54,299 bases of DNA from Frankia sp. RB7. Lineage in GTDB: Bacteria; Pseudomonadota; Alphaproteobacteria; Rhizobiales; Xanthobacteraceae. The stretch lies in contig JAUEPE010000044.1 of the NCBI GenBank assembly GCA_030403585.1, forward strand, positions 1 to 54,299, written 5' to 3'. Position numbers and translations under genes: made by a program. The notes under the pieces are model-generated. The model saw nothing but the letters and a program-made list of their open reading frames with translations, had not been told where the DNA came from and ran no database searches. Below are positions 18,028 to 27,199 of this stretch, piece after piece; within the stretch, counting starts at the first letter, position 1, and each line of letters opens with the position of its first letter.

Positions 18028-18249
18028 CTAAAGCTGCGGATTGCCGATGTCGAATACGCCTAGACGGTAATCTTCACCCACCCACTCGTCAGTCGGCGCA
18101 GCCGAAATTAGTGTGAACGTCGCGTCGGGATAGCGCGTCCACACCTCGATATCCTCGAGTGTGAGGGTCAGATAGCCGAAGAAGCATCTATATCGACCTG
18201 GCGCTGTTACGCGGCCGATCTTATCCCACGTGATCTTGTTAACGCGCAT
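18028..18249 (-). CDS. Conserved small hypothetical protein
   Basis: A 73-residue protein starting MRVNKITWDKIGRVTAPGRYRCFF and ending RLGVFDIGNPQL. It is compact, with mixed beta-like sequence (GYLTLTLEDIEVWTRYPDATFTLI), no signal peptide and no membrane span. I believe close relatives with the same start and the RLG-F end occur widely in Bradyrhizobium as hypothetical proteins, but no function is known to me. The ATG at 18249 is preferred over an upstream TTG at 18258 because the family-like start is at MRVNKI. Confidence 0.6.
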   Translation of the reverse strand: MRVNKITWDKIGRVTAPGRYRCFFGYLTLTLEDIEVWTRYPDATFTLISAAPTDEWVGEDYRLGVFDIGNPQL

Positions 18250-18568
18250 CTCGATCAATCAAAAAGAAGCTCGCTCGTTCGTAACAAACGGGTTTCTAGT
18301 GCCCACGCGAATCGCGCCCGATCGGTTCATCAGCGCCGTAAGGAACCTAGTTTCGATAGGTTTCCGTCTGATTACCGAATCAAACTCGAAATGCTCAAAC
18401 TCAAAGGACGCGCCACGGGACGGTGAGTCTTAGCTTCCAATTTTTCAAATTCTGACCGTGAGTAGGCGCTTTCTGCTTTCTGCACCTATCGGCATCTATC
18501 CTTCGTCTTTTATCTTGGCCTCGATCACGGCCTGCAGTCACGCCGGACGCCGCAAGGTATGAGCGGGC

Positions 18569-18775
18569 CTAGTGAGCGATCTTTGCGCCGTCGCGAGCGG
18601 TCAGCTTGATGTCGGCGCCATTCCGCTTTTCGAGCGTAATGCATTCTCGCATCCGCTCCAGCTCTGCGAACCGCTGTTCGATCTCTCTGATAGCTTTCTG
18701 TTCTCCACGGTGATCGTCTGCTTGGGCTGCTTCTTCACGACTCCAGATCGATACAGACCGGTCCGACTGGTTCAC
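18569..18775 (-). CDS. Small hypothetical protein
   Basis: A 68-residue frame with GTG start. The C-terminal half (KAIREIEQRFAELERMREC then ITLEKRNGADIKLTARDG) looks like genuine protein, a helix followed by a short basic strand region. The N-terminal 20 residues are less convincing and the ribosome-binding site is poor. No family recognised. It lies 17 bases downstream of the next small gene on the same strand, which supports a small operon. Confidence 0.35.
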   Translation of the reverse strand: MNQSDRSVSIWSREEAAQADDHRGEQKAIREIEQRFAELERMRECITLEKRNGADIKLTARDGAKIAH

Positions 18776-18792
18776 GTGGATATGTAATCCAG

Positions 18793-18999
18793 TTAATAGG
18801 TGGCGGAGTGTTCCGCAGGCCAGTCAATCGGCGCGCAGTGCAAACCGCGGCGTTCGATCTCTTGACGCAGCTCTTCGGCGCGCTCTCGGGCGGGGTCCCC
18901 GACCAGGCTGACGCCTGACGTGGCATCAGCGAGCACCTCGTCGCGGATGCTCTCGTACATGCGAACGATAAAGTAATCGGAGAGATTTTCGAAGGGCAT
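18793..18999 (-). CDS. Small conserved hypothetical protein
   Basis: A 68-residue protein starting MPFENLSDYFIVRMYESIRDEV. It is helical and acidic, with GDPARERAEELRQEIERRG and the end PIDWPAEHSATY. The frame is open further upstream but that part lacks protein-like composition, so I take the ATG at 18999. I recall similar 60-70 residue proteins with a PIDW end in Bradyrhizobium; no function is known. It may be co-transcribed with the frame downstream. Confidence 0.5.
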   Translation of the reverse strand: MPFENLSDYFIVRMYESIRDEVLADATSGVSLVGDPARERAEELRQEIERRGLHCAPIDWPAEHSATY

Positions 19000-19213
19000 T
19001 CGCGCGCACCAGATGGAATGAGGGGGGCCGCCAGACTTGGGGCGGTATCGCTGGCGGCCCTTACCGGACGAGTGAAATCGTGGTCTTGCGGGTTCGACTT
19101 GGGGAAAGACCAGCCCATCCGGTGCTACAATGAATACTGTCGGCATGCCTGACTTCAAGCCGATGTTCGGATTAACGTCACTTCTAAAGGTTAAGGAGGC
19201 GAGGGCAAATAGC

Positions 19214-19342
19214 TCAAAGCCGTCGGCGCAGATCGCTGGCGCGCCGTCGGGCTGATATCGCTGCTCGCACGCTGTAGCCGCAGAGGGCACCGATCAGGAA
19301 CGCGATTAGCGCGATAACCACGACTAGGTTGAGATCGATCAC
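19214..19342 (-). CDS. 42-residue single-span membrane protein
   Basis: A GTG start at 19342, preceded by AAGGACC, opens a 42-residue protein. It is MIDLNLVVVIALIAFLIGAL, then CGYSVRAAISARRRASDLRRRL. That is one transmembrane helix (about 5-22) with a very basic cytoplasmic tail, a layout common among small membrane proteins of Bradyrhizobium. The clean hydrophobic/basic division and the ribosome-binding site support it. Function unknown. Confidence 0.5.
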   Translation of the reverse strand: MIDLNLVVVIALIAFLIGALCGYSVRAAISARRRASDLRRRL

Positions 19343-19445
19343 GATCGGTCCTTTCGCTGAGTGATCCCAACGCTTTGTCGCTTGGGACCGTTCCGATGCT
19401 AGGAAGACGAGACCCTGCGACTGCCTGAGGGACTGAAGCCCGAAA

Positions 19446-19475
19446 CGAAAAAGACCGCCCGGAGGCGGCCTTTCT
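19446..19475 (-). terminator. Bidirectional intrinsic terminator
   Basis: GACCGCC and GGCGGCC flank a short loop. On the minus strand the stem is followed by CTTTTTCGTTT, a strong terminator tail; on the plus strand by TTTCTC. It lies 20 bases after the 25-residue minus-strand frame at 19495-19572 and would end that transcript. Confidence 0.7.
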
Positions 19476-19494
19476 CTGTTGCTCGATGACTCTG

Positions 19495-19572
19495 TCAGGC
19501 TGAGCGTGAACTATTTACTGCAATTACCGCAATGAATATTGCTGCAACGGTGATACCGAGATCGGAAATCAT
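19495..19572 (-). CDS. 25-residue hydrophobic microprotein
   Basis: MISDLGITVAAIFIAVIAVN then SSRSA: one hydrophobic helix and a short polar end. The start is preceded by a strong ribosome-binding site, GGAGGG five bases before the ATG. An intrinsic terminator follows 20 bases after the stop. Ribosome-binding site, frame and terminator together argue that this tiny gene is real. Function unknown; it would sit in the inner membrane. Confidence 0.45.
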   Translation of the reverse strand: MISDLGITVAAIFIAVIAVNSSRSA

Positions 19573-20454
19573 CCCGTCCCTCCGATGTCCTGGCTCGCCC
19601 CCAGAATATGCCACCGATCTCAGTCAAGCGCGCCCAAATGGTCGCCGATCGTGCGAAGTGTTGAGCGCCTCGCCGCCGCTCGGTTGATCGGCCGAGAGCC
19701 GAGCCCGCCTAGGGCCGCCGGCCCCTAGGGCGTTTCTTGGGGATCGGCCGGGGCCAGCGGACCATTGGGCGCGGGGCTAAAGTCGCGCAGCTCAATGCTA
19801 ACGGGCCGCAGCGGTCGGACAATCGCGACTTTAGGCGCATCGAACGCCAGATGTCGCGACGATCGATATCTAATAGGGTACTCTGTCACTCTCTCTTCGG
19901 GGCCCGCAAGGGGAGACGTGCCACTCCGTTCCCAGGCACATGTCTCCGAGACAGAACGCATTCGGAAATTTGGAAGGCCCTGGCGCGGCTTGCATCGCAA
20001 CAGGGCCCCATTCCCATTCTTATCGATCCACGCGCGGTATGGGATCGACGCTCATGAATTTATACCGACGATTATTGCGAGCAACGGCCAAAAGCATTCT
20101 CGGGGTTCGAGTGGGAATCCCTTCTTGAAACCGATAGAGATAGCCAAACAGACCGCCGCCAACTGGAGGGCTGTGAGATAGTCAGGTGGCGGCCGTCTTG
20201 CAAACGGTAACAAGGTAACCCATCAAAACAACCACTGTAAGCGGTCGGCCCATGAACCTTATCGAGTCCTATCAAATCAGAACATTCGCATAAACGTGCT
20301 GGTCCATGGGCAGTTCAAACCCCTATTTTCTCTCACAAAGGTCGATGGACCGCTATTTCGCAGGACGGATACTCCCGATGCGTTCCTGGAGTTAGATTAG
20401 GAACGATTGCTTTGGCACGGGCCTATCCCAACAGTGGGCCTACCGGAGTAACAA
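19573..20454. other. Stretch without a convincing gene
   Basis: About 880 bases with only low-quality frames. A strong imperfect stem-loop is at 19708-19729 (CCTAGGG arms with GCC loop) followed by GCGTTTCTT, terminator-like on the plus strand. I see nothing else. Confidence 0.45.
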
Positions 20455-20727
20455 ATGCGCTGCTTCATTTGCTTGATTGGCCTGATGATCGCTTCTGCAC
20501 CAGCGTTGGCGCAAGTCGATTTGCGCCAACCCAATGGACCCATCGACCAACGTGTTGATGGACGCTCGAACAAGCGGGAAGGTTTGCCGCCGAGCGCGGC
20601 GGATAAGAACAATAGCATCCGAGACAATCCGATCTACCAGAGCGATTGCGCCGAAGTGGATCAGCTCAACACGAACGCACGATCGCGTTATCAGGATCGA
20701 GTGCGCCGAGCTTGCGGCGAACAATGA
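20455..20727 (+). CDS. Small secreted protein, unknown
   Basis: A 90-residue protein with a clean signal peptide (MRCFICLIGLMIASAPALA, cleavage after ALA at about residue 19). A mature 71-residue polar part begins QVDLRQPNGPIDQR. It contains two cysteines (in QSDCAEVD and RRACGEQ) that could pair in the periplasm. GGAG lies eight bases upstream of the ATG. A bidirectional terminator follows a few bases after the stop. No family recognised. Confidence 0.6.
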   Translation: MRCFICLIGLMIASAPALAQVDLRQPNGPIDQRVDGRSNKREGLPPSAADKNNSIRDNPIYQSDCAEVDQLNTNARSRYQDRVRRACGEQ

Positions 20728-20733
20728 GGAAGA

Positions 20734-20758
20734 CAAAAAGACCGCCCGAAGACGGTCT
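20734..20758. terminator. Bidirectional terminator hairpin
   Basis: GACCG and CGGTC close a hairpin directly after the small secreted gene. On the minus strand the stem is followed by five T (CTTTTTGTC). It would separate the plus-strand gene from the decayed minus-strand PEP-CTERM copy. Confidence 0.65.
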
Positions 20759-20834
20759 TCCTGCGTACCGATGTGGCCAGGCTATCAGCCGCGGTGAGTG
20801 CGGACGCCTGGTTGCGGGGTGGGGCCAAGCGCGA

Positions 20835-21285
20835 ACGACCACAAAGCCAAGGATCATCATTGCCCATGTTGTCAGTCCGGGGGCGGCGGTAGTGAAAGCT
20901 CAAAGGCGGAAGGGCGGTTCGAAAACAACGCTCTGGAACGCCGTGCCCATTTTGAAACAACCAGTCAGATAACCGGGTGTGTTGGTGTTGAACGCGAAAG
21001 TCCGCGACAAGATCGGAGGTTGTCACGGTGCCGCTCAAACTCCCTTGTCTGTTCGCGAGCAAATAGAACGCAATCACAGTTCTGGCGGTCGAACCGATGT
21101 CGTTCGGATCCCCTGGACCATATTTACGGAAATTCTCGCCAGGTTGAAGCCTGCGTTGGTGCGATCTTACACCGCTTTCGCCATCCTCTGAAGTCAGGAG
21201 TTGAACGGCAGAAGCAAAAGGCCCATCGCTGCCAGTATGCCAGCTGGAACTTCTATCACCCGAGGCGGCATGAAGCAGAATTTTT
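20835..21285 (-). pseudogene. Decayed PEP-CTERM protein gene
   Basis: On the minus strand, an N-terminal hydrophobic segment PRVIEVPAGILAAMGLLLLPF appears near 21270-21200. A polar middle follows (SLSGTVTTSDLVADF). In another frame near 20850-20880 comes TTWAMMILGFVVVRAW, clearly a worn PEP-CTERM anchor (compare STWAMMIIGFCGVGFMAYRR in the intact neighbour). Frame changes and loss of the PEP residues mean it is broken. It lies directly downstream of the intact paralogue on the same strand, so it may be a decayed tandem duplicate or an independent relative. Confidence 0.4.
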
Positions 21286-21407
21286 GGTGTAGGCGCGAGG
21301 TAGCTGATGGACCAGACAGCCGCGGCTGTACACGACTCGGCATCACTCCGAGGCAAATCAGTTCGTAATTTCGGGCGGCTTTGGTAAATCGCAGCAAAGT
21401 ACGCAAG

Positions 21408-21432
21408 AAAGGCCGCCCGAGGGCAGCCTTTG
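21408..21432 (-). terminator. Terminator after PEP-CTERM gene
   Basis: On the minus strand, GGCTGCCC and GGGCGGCC form a stem with one mismatch, followed by TTTCTT. It lies 25 bases beyond the stop of the PEP-CTERM gene. Confidence 0.6.
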
Positions 21433-21456
21433 CATTCGTCAAGAGCAACGGAGAAA

Positions 21457-22080
21457 TCAAGCGAAGTGTAGCGTGCCCTTCTTTCGGCGATAAGCCATAA
21501 AGCCGACCCCGCAGAAGCCAATAATCATCATTGCCCACGTAGATGGCTCGGGGACAGCCGCAATCTGGAATTCACCGGCCACTCGATTTAAAGCGAAAGC
21601 TTCCTGTGGATTGAAGTTGGAATCACCTACGAAATTTGCACCCACAGCGACCTGGTCGCCGACGTTCCCAGAGAAGCCCGAACCATAATTATCAATGTTG
21701 ATCTGACCGCCACCGCCCAGGCCGATGACGATGTCCCACGCCGTGATGTTTCCCGCAGCGTCGGTCGAAAATTGAAAGGATGTGAAGCTCTTGGTGAACG
21801 CGCCACTTGTAAGCGTTTCCGGACCGGCCGTGAAGCTGAAGGCCGAGGGCGTCACATTGCTATTGGTGCTACTGGGATTTAGAGTGAGATTGGCAGCGAG
21901 CGGCGCCGCAAAACTTATCGTGCCAGTCAGGTTTTCCGCCAACGTGAATGGATCGTGCGCGCCAAGAAAATTGGCGCCCACATAGTTGTAAGTTACTTCG
22001 GCCGCGCGGGCGATATCAATCGGCGCCAAGAAAGCCAAGGCCACCGTTGTCATGCCAATCCTCGCCAACATTCGCGTCAT
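21457..22080 (-). CDS. PEP-CTERM domain exported protein
   Basis: A 207-residue exported protein with a signal peptide (MTRMLARIGMTTVALAFL to about residue 29). A beta-rich Asn/Thr/Gly body includes a GLGGGGQINIDNYGSGFSG stretch. The end is VPEPSTWAM, hydrophobic MIIGFCGVGFMAY and basic RRKKG. The architecture is that of exosortase substrates secreted to the surface. The ATG at 22080 is preferred because GGAG lies seven bases upstream; the frame extends further upstream without a good start. It resembles the PEP-CTERM protein at 13189-13791 mainly in its tail. No exosortase is nearby. Confidence 0.82.
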   Translation of the reverse strand: MTRMLARIGMTTVALAFLAPIDIARAAEVTYNYVGANFLGAHDPFTLAENLTGTISFAAPLAANLTLNPSSTNSNVTPSAFSFTAGPETLTSGAFTKSFTSFQFSTDAAGNITAWDIVIGLGGGGQINIDNYGSGFSGNVGDQVAVGANFVGDSNFNPQEAFALNRVAGEFQIAAVPEPSTWAMMIIGFCGVGFMAYRRKKGTLHFA

Positions 22081-23814
22081 TCCAAACTCCAACCTGTCAC
22101 CAACTCCACCGCATCCCATTGATGCAGCGGGCGAGAAGCTGTTTAGTTAAAGATGACGACGGATGCGTGACAAAACGCCGCGCCGTGCGACAGCGTGATC
22201 AAGGTGCGTCCAATGATTGCAGTTATCGATTGCCGTAGGACTGATCGGAAATTGAGTGCGGCTACAGAATAGTAGCTGACCAATTTCGCATCGTACGGAT
22301 GTTCGCTTCGGCTTCGTGGCGGGCGACTTAGCCGATTTGCGATACCAGAGGCAAACGCGGAGCGCTTGGGGTAGTGCCTTTATCTGTGCCCAGCGGGCAT
22401 CGCCGTACCGTAACCATGGTTGGTTCTCGTCGCCGAGTACGATGACCTTGCTATCCGCTTTTTTGCCACCAGGATCAGCGCCTGCCCATACGGTCGCTTC
22501 GGATCAAGGTCTCAAGCCGGACCGATGTAGGATGGTGCCGGTGACGTTTGCCCTTTTGTCAGATGACGCACGCCAATCCGCACCCCCGAAGCAGAGCGTG
22601 AGCATCAACGTTGTGGCAAGCCGGAGCAATGACAGGAATTGGCTCAATGCCGTCCTCGCAACGAGATTAGCGCCAGTCAGTAAGCACACTTCGACATTTC
22701 GGAAACGCAGATGAGCTGACCCGAGCTTTGTTTTCCTCATCACGAAACGCTCGCCGGAAGCCGGGCACCAAATGAACCGCCGGGCGGCTGACGGGATGAC
22801 AAGAAGGCCTCCGGGTCACGCTGCTCGGCCTTCTCATCCCGATGCTTTATAACTTCGCCTGTAGCGAAGTCCGATCTTGGTGATCCGCTGGACGGTGGCC
22901 GAAAAGTACGAAGGCCGCAGCAGGGGACTGCTGGTGGCCGTGATTGTCAAAAAAGTCCGGGTGAACGGGATTACGTGAAATATCCGGCCAGCCCCGGTGA
23001 ATGTGACCCTATCGTAGCAATCTGGCAGCGCTACATGATCTGTTTCACATTGGCTGGTCGTCTTAATGATCGCGAGGGAGAGCCCACCGGATTGGCTCCT
23101 GGCGGGCTCTCAACCCCAAGCACAAGGCCGAGTATGTCCCCCACGGCCCCGTCTATGATCTAATCCTGACAGGTTCCTACTAACGAGTGGCAAAGATCTC
23201 AAACGTTCGGTTGAGATAGCCAAGGCTGCGTCAGGCGGTGATTTGCGCTCTTCTAAGCTGGCTTCGATCAACAATAGCCTTTCTCGGGTCGTTTTGGCTG
23301 CGTCGTGTCTGCGGGGGCGGCGTCCGTCACGGACGAGCAAATCTGCGAGAGTGCGTCTGTCGCAAACCGCCATGTAACCGGCGCTGACAAACATTTTGAC
23401 GGTTTCCCAACGACTTGCGGTTATCGCGGTGGACTAAGCTCCGTTAGACTGGCTTCGGTAGTACGGAATTCACAAACGTCCCCATTGAGAGCGACGTTCG
23501 GCCCATCCATTTCGCACGAGCGCGAGCTTCGTCCCGGTGCGTCGGGCAATTTCGAGTAAGGCAATCCAATTGAGGTCACGCAGGCGATCGAGGAATTGCC
23601 GGTGATAATGGTTGAATACCGGGCTGCGCTTTACTGGGTCTCGGTGGTTTGCGCCTCAGAGAATCCCTGACGTCATACCTTGGCATTGTACTATTTAGGA
23701 TCAGTTACCCGGCGAGAAAGCTAGGCAATCATTTTCCAACCGGACGCGTCCTCGTATCTCCGAGAAGGTGAGGAGGCCAGCGCCGGCTCGCCCGAGCCCC
23801 TTATTGGCACCGCT
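22081..23814. other. Long stretch without a convincing gene
   Basis: About 1.7 kb in which no frame looks like an intact protein. A perfect 8-bp hairpin AGAAGGCC...GGCCTTCT lies at 22803-22836. A short fragment near 23105-23177 reads PKHKAEYVPHGPVYDLILTG and may be the end of a lost gene. A minus-strand frame at 23110-23394 has an Arg-rich composition and no good start. The region looks like decayed DNA. Confidence 0.45.
22803..22836. repeat. Perfect 8-bp hairpin
   Basis: AGAAGGCC and GGCCTTCT flank a loop of about 18 bases. It is terminator-like in arm composition but lacks a clear T run. Confidence 0.35.
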
Positions 23815-24018
23815 ATGACCAACAGCCGCGCTCTCACTCGACCTTAGCTGCCCGAGGAGGAGGCTCGATTGCTCTCGGTCTTGGGCGAGGGTGCAACCGC
23901 TGATGAAGTAGGAGAGCAGTTGGGCCGCACGCGCCAAGCGGTCCACGCGCGCTTGCAACGCTTCCAAAAGCAACGAGGCCGAACGAGTGGAAGATCTTTC
24001 GCGCAATTGCCGAAATGA
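23815..24018 (+). pseudogene. Small helix-turn-helix protein interrupted by a stop
   Basis: The frame reads MTNSRALTRP, then a TAG stop, then LPEEEARLLSVLGEGATADEV with GEQLGRTRQAVHARLQRFQK. The second part has the layout of a Myb/SANT-like or sigma-4-like helix-turn-helix of about 50 residues. The stop at codon 11 probably inactivates it, unless translation restarts at a TTG downstream. It is convergent with the ABC ATPase gene. Confidence 0.35.
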
Positions 24019-24134
24019 TTCGAGTGCTCCCCGAACAAGCCAAGATTTGAGTATCAGAATCGCTGATCGATTTGCAGATAACCTCGCTTCGCCGGGCAGG
24101 TTCGTCATCATCCGTCAATGATCTCCACGTGAGA

Positions 24135-25436
24135 CTATGGATTTTCCAGGGAAAACATCTCGGACTGCTCGTCATAAGCAAACAGTTCGGCATAGCGGCC
24201 CCAGGATACGACCGTCTTGAGGGTCTCGTCCGCATAGTCTTCGGACATGTAGTCTTCCAGCTCGTTGCGGAACCGCGCCGCAGGCGCGGTATGCGATGGG
24301 CGTTCGTCGAGCACGCGGCGGATCAATCCCATCACCGGAACATAGGTGATGAGATGTTCGGCGAATAGCTTCTTGCGCGCGTCGGTCTCGAGATGGGCGA
24401 AGCGCGTTCCTGCTTCGGTAAGCATCAGGTCACCCTCGCTGAGCTGCGCAAAGCGCAGGAGCTGAAGCGACTCGCCGAGATGAAGGATTTCGTCGGCTTC
24501 GAACTGGAGCTGGCTTGCGAGCACGGGCAGGTCGGCGTGCCCGCGATAGGGCGGCGCGGCCAGCGTCTCGATCAGGCCGGACAGCACGTTGGACGAGACG
24601 TGATGCAGGGTCATGCCGATACCGGTGCCGGGAATGCCCTCGATCGTGGGTGCCCTTGGCTCGGCGCGCTGGGTCATACGCGCATAGATGTTGTCGACGA
24701 GCTGACGGAAATACGTATCGAGGCGATTGCGCGGATGGGGTAGCTCGACCTTGATCTCGGTGGCGACGCGGCCGGGATTGGACGAGAACACCAGGACGCG
24801 ATCGCACATCAGGACCGCCTCCTCGATATTGTGTGTCACCATCAACACGGATTCGATCGGCAGCCGGCCCTCGATCCAGAGATCGATCAAATCGGTGCGC
24901 AGCGTTTCGGCGGTGAGCACGTCGAGCGCCGAGAAGGGCTCGTCCATCAGCAGCAGATCCGGATGCACCACCAGCGCGCGGGCGAAGCCGACGCGCTGGC
25001 GCATGCCGCCCGACAGCTCCTTGGGGAAGGCGGATTCAAAGCCGTCGAGGCCGATCAGGTCGATCGCGACGAGTGCCCGCTTGCGCCGCTCGGCGGATTC
25101 GACACCGAGTGCCTCTAGCCCGAGCTCGACGTTCTGGAGGACCGTCAGCCAGGGAAACAGCGCGAACGACTGGAACACCATGGCGACGCCGTTCGGCGGG
25201 CCGACGATGGTTTCGCCGCGGCAGGTCGCGCTGCCCGAGGACGGCGTGACGAGACCGGCAATGATCCGCAGCAAGGTGGACTTGCCGGAACCCGAGCGGC
25301 CGAGCAGGCCGACAATCTCACCGGAGCGGATCGTGAGGTCGACCTTTTCAAGCACCAGGAGTTGTTCGCCGCTGCCTTTTGGGAAGGATCGGCAGACGCC
25401 GCGGATATCGATGAGAGCGGACGGTTGGTCGAGCAT
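24135..25436 (-). CDS. NitT/TauT-type ABC ATPase with AAA-associated C-terminal domain
   Basis: A 433-residue ATPase. The nucleotide-binding domain (about 8-245) has Walker A GRSGSGKS at 46-53, Q-loop VFQSFALFPW, signature LSGGMRQRVGFARAL, Walker B LLLMDEPFSALD and the H-loop MVTHN. The extra C-terminal part (about 285-425) matches the AAA-associated domain found on some nitrate/sulfonate/taurine transport ATPases, of unknown function. GGAGA lies a few bases before the ATG. It is the third gene of the porin-permease-ATPase operon, 13 bp after the permease. It should energise import through the fused permease; the substrate is not readable. Confidence 0.9.
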   Translation of the reverse strand: MLDQPSALIDIRGVCRSFPKGSGEQLLVLEKVDLTIRSGEIVGLLGRSGSGKSTLLRIIAGLVTPSSGSATCRGETIVGPPNGVAMVFQSFALFPWLTVLQNVELGLEALGVESAERRKRALVAIDLIGLDGFESAFPKELSGGMRQRVGFARALVVHPDLLLMDEPFSALDVLTAETLRTDLIDLWIEGRLPIESVLMVTHNIEEAVLMCDRVLVFSSNPGRVATEIKVELPHPRNRLDTYFRQLVDNIYARMTQRAEPRAPTIEGIPGTGIGMTLHHVSSNVLSGLIETLAAPPYRGHADLPVLASQLQFEADEILHLGESLQLLRFAQLSEGDLMLTEAGTRFAHLETDARKKLFAEHLITYVPVMGLIRRVLDERPSHTAPAARFRNELEDYMSEDYADETLKTVVSWGRYAELFAYDEQSEMFSLENP

Positions 25437-25449
25437 GATGGTCTCCTTT

Positions 25450-27183
25450 TTAACCCAGACGCAGGCGGCGTTCGCCTAAGGCGTACAGCGGTCGCCAAAC
25501 CAGACGATTGAACAACGTTACCAGGATGCACATCGTGGCGATGCCGAGCACGACGCGCGGGAAATCGCCGGCCTCCGTCGCACCGGCGATATAGGCGCCG
25601 AGCCCAGTGGCATTCAGATGCGTGTCGCCCCAGCTCGCCACTTCCGCGACGATCGAAGCATTCCACGAGCCGCCTGAGGCGGTGATCGCGCCGGTGATGT
25701 AATAGGGGAAGATGCCGGGCAGGATCACCCTGGTCCACCAGCGCCATCCCCCGAGGTGGAAGCTGCCCGCCGCTTCCCTCAGGTCGGTCGGAAAGGCGCT
25801 GGCGCCGGCGATGACGTTAAACAGGATGTACCATTGCGTGCCGAGGATCATCAGTGGGCTGAGCCAGACATTGGCGTTTAGCTTGAAACGGACGATCGCG
25901 ACGACGAACACGGGAAAGGCGAGGTTGGCCGGGAAGGCCGCCAGAAACTGAGCCAGCGGCTGGATCCGCTCGGCGAGTTTCGGACGAAGCCCGATCCAGA
26001 CGCCGATCGGCACCCAGATCAGCGTGGCGAGGCTGATCAGGATGATGACGCGCAACAGCGTGATCAGCCCGTCGCGGATCGCGATGAGGACGTCGGGCAG
26101 GCCGAGACTGGCCGAAAGATAGTGATAGGTCAGCCAAGCGGCATAGGCCGTGCCTGCGAGGACGAGAGCAAGCCAAACCCCGTCGATCAGTCGTGACGGC
26201 TGGCTTTTGCTGTCCGCTGATGGCCGCAGTCTTGGCAGCGAGATGCGCAAATTCGAGACCGCGCGATTGATGGCTGAAAAGGGCAGCGTAACGGCACGCA
26301 GGGCCCGGGTTCGGCGAAAGAGGTCGAGCATCCACGAGGTCGGTGGGTCGCCGGAAGCCGTCTGTTCGAAGCGGAATTTGTCAGCCCAGGCGATGATGGG
26401 TCGGAACAGCAACTGATCATAGGCGACGATGACGAGCAGCATCGCAAGGATGGCGTAGATGATCGCCGGCAGATCTTGCTGCTGGATCGCCAACGCCACA
26501 TAGGAGCCGACGCCCGGCAACGTCACCGTGGTGTTGCCGACGGTGATCGCTTCTGAGGCGACTACGAAGAACCAGCCGCCCGACATCGACATCATCGCGT
26601 TCCAGATCAGTCCCGGCATCGCGAAGGGCACGTCGAGCCGCCAGAAGCGCTGCCAGCCGGACAAATGAAAGCTCTGCGTGGCTTCTTCCAGATCCTTGGG
26701 CACGTTGCGCATGGACTGGTACATGCTGAAAGTCATGTTCCAGGTCTGGCTCGTGAAAATCGCGAACACGGACGCGAGCTCCGCGCCGAGCACCTGGCCT
26801 GGAAACAAATTCATGAAGAAGACGACGGTGAAGGTGAGGAAGCCCAGAATCGGAACGGACTGGAGAATGTCCAGCAGCGGGATCATCACCATCTCCGCGC
26901 GCCGGCTCTTGGCGGCGATCGCCGCGTAGATGAAGGTGAATACAGTCGAGCAGACGATCGCAAGCAGCATTCGCAGGACGGTGCGCAGCGCGTAGAGCGG
27001 CAGGTTCGCCGGATCGAGCGAGACTGGGGTGCGCTCCAGCTCGGACAATGGTGCGACGGTCTGCTCGCCGCCGTAGACGATCAGCACCATGGCACCGATC
27101 ACGAGGAACAGCGCAGCAGCGTCCCAAACATTGGGACGTAGCGCCCGTCCGATCGCGGCGGTGCGGAAGACTTGGAGCTTCAT
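25450..27183 (-). CDS. Fused double-domain NitT/TauT-type ABC permease
   Basis: A 577-residue inner-membrane protein with two complete binding-protein-dependent permease domains in tandem, about residues 20-280 and 330-570. Each has five to six transmembrane segments and an EAA-like cytoplasmic loop (EEATQSFHLSGWQRFWRLDVPFA in the first half, LREAAGSFHLGGWRWWTRVILPG in the second). The two related loops suggest an ancestral duplication and fusion, so one polypeptide replaces the usual permease dimer. It lies 16 bp after the porin gene and 13 bp before the ATPase. No periplasmic binding protein gene is adjacent. Confidence 0.9.
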   Translation of the reverse strand: MKLQVFRTAAIGRALRPNVWDAAALFLVIGAMVLIVYGGEQTVAPLSELERTPVSLDPANLPLYALRTVLRMLLAIVCSTVFTFIYAAIAAKSRRAEMVMIPLLDILQSVPILGFLTFTVVFFMNLFPGQVLGAELASVFAIFTSQTWNMTFSMYQSMRNVPKDLEEATQSFHLSGWQRFWRLDVPFAMPGLIWNAMMSMSGGWFFVVASEAITVGNTTVTLPGVGSYVALAIQQQDLPAIIYAILAMLLVIVAYDQLLFRPIIAWADKFRFEQTASGDPPTSWMLDLFRRTRALRAVTLPFSAINRAVSNLRISLPRLRPSADSKSQPSRLIDGVWLALVLAGTAYAAWLTYHYLSASLGLPDVLIAIRDGLITLLRVIILISLATLIWVPIGVWIGLRPKLAERIQPLAQFLAAFPANLAFPVFVVAIVRFKLNANVWLSPLMILGTQWYILFNVIAGASAFPTDLREAAGSFHLGGWRWWTRVILPGIFPYYITGAITASGGSWNASIVAEVASWGDTHLNATGLGAYIAGATEAGDFPRVVLGIATMCILVTLFNRLVWRPLYALGERRLRLG

Positions 27184-27199
27184 AGGGCCGCCCCCGGGG

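Noticed and set aside
24727..25479. 250-residue plus-strand frame opposite the ABC ATPase
   Set aside because: It is Ser/Arg-rich antisense sequence with no domain; the ATPase motifs are on the other strand.
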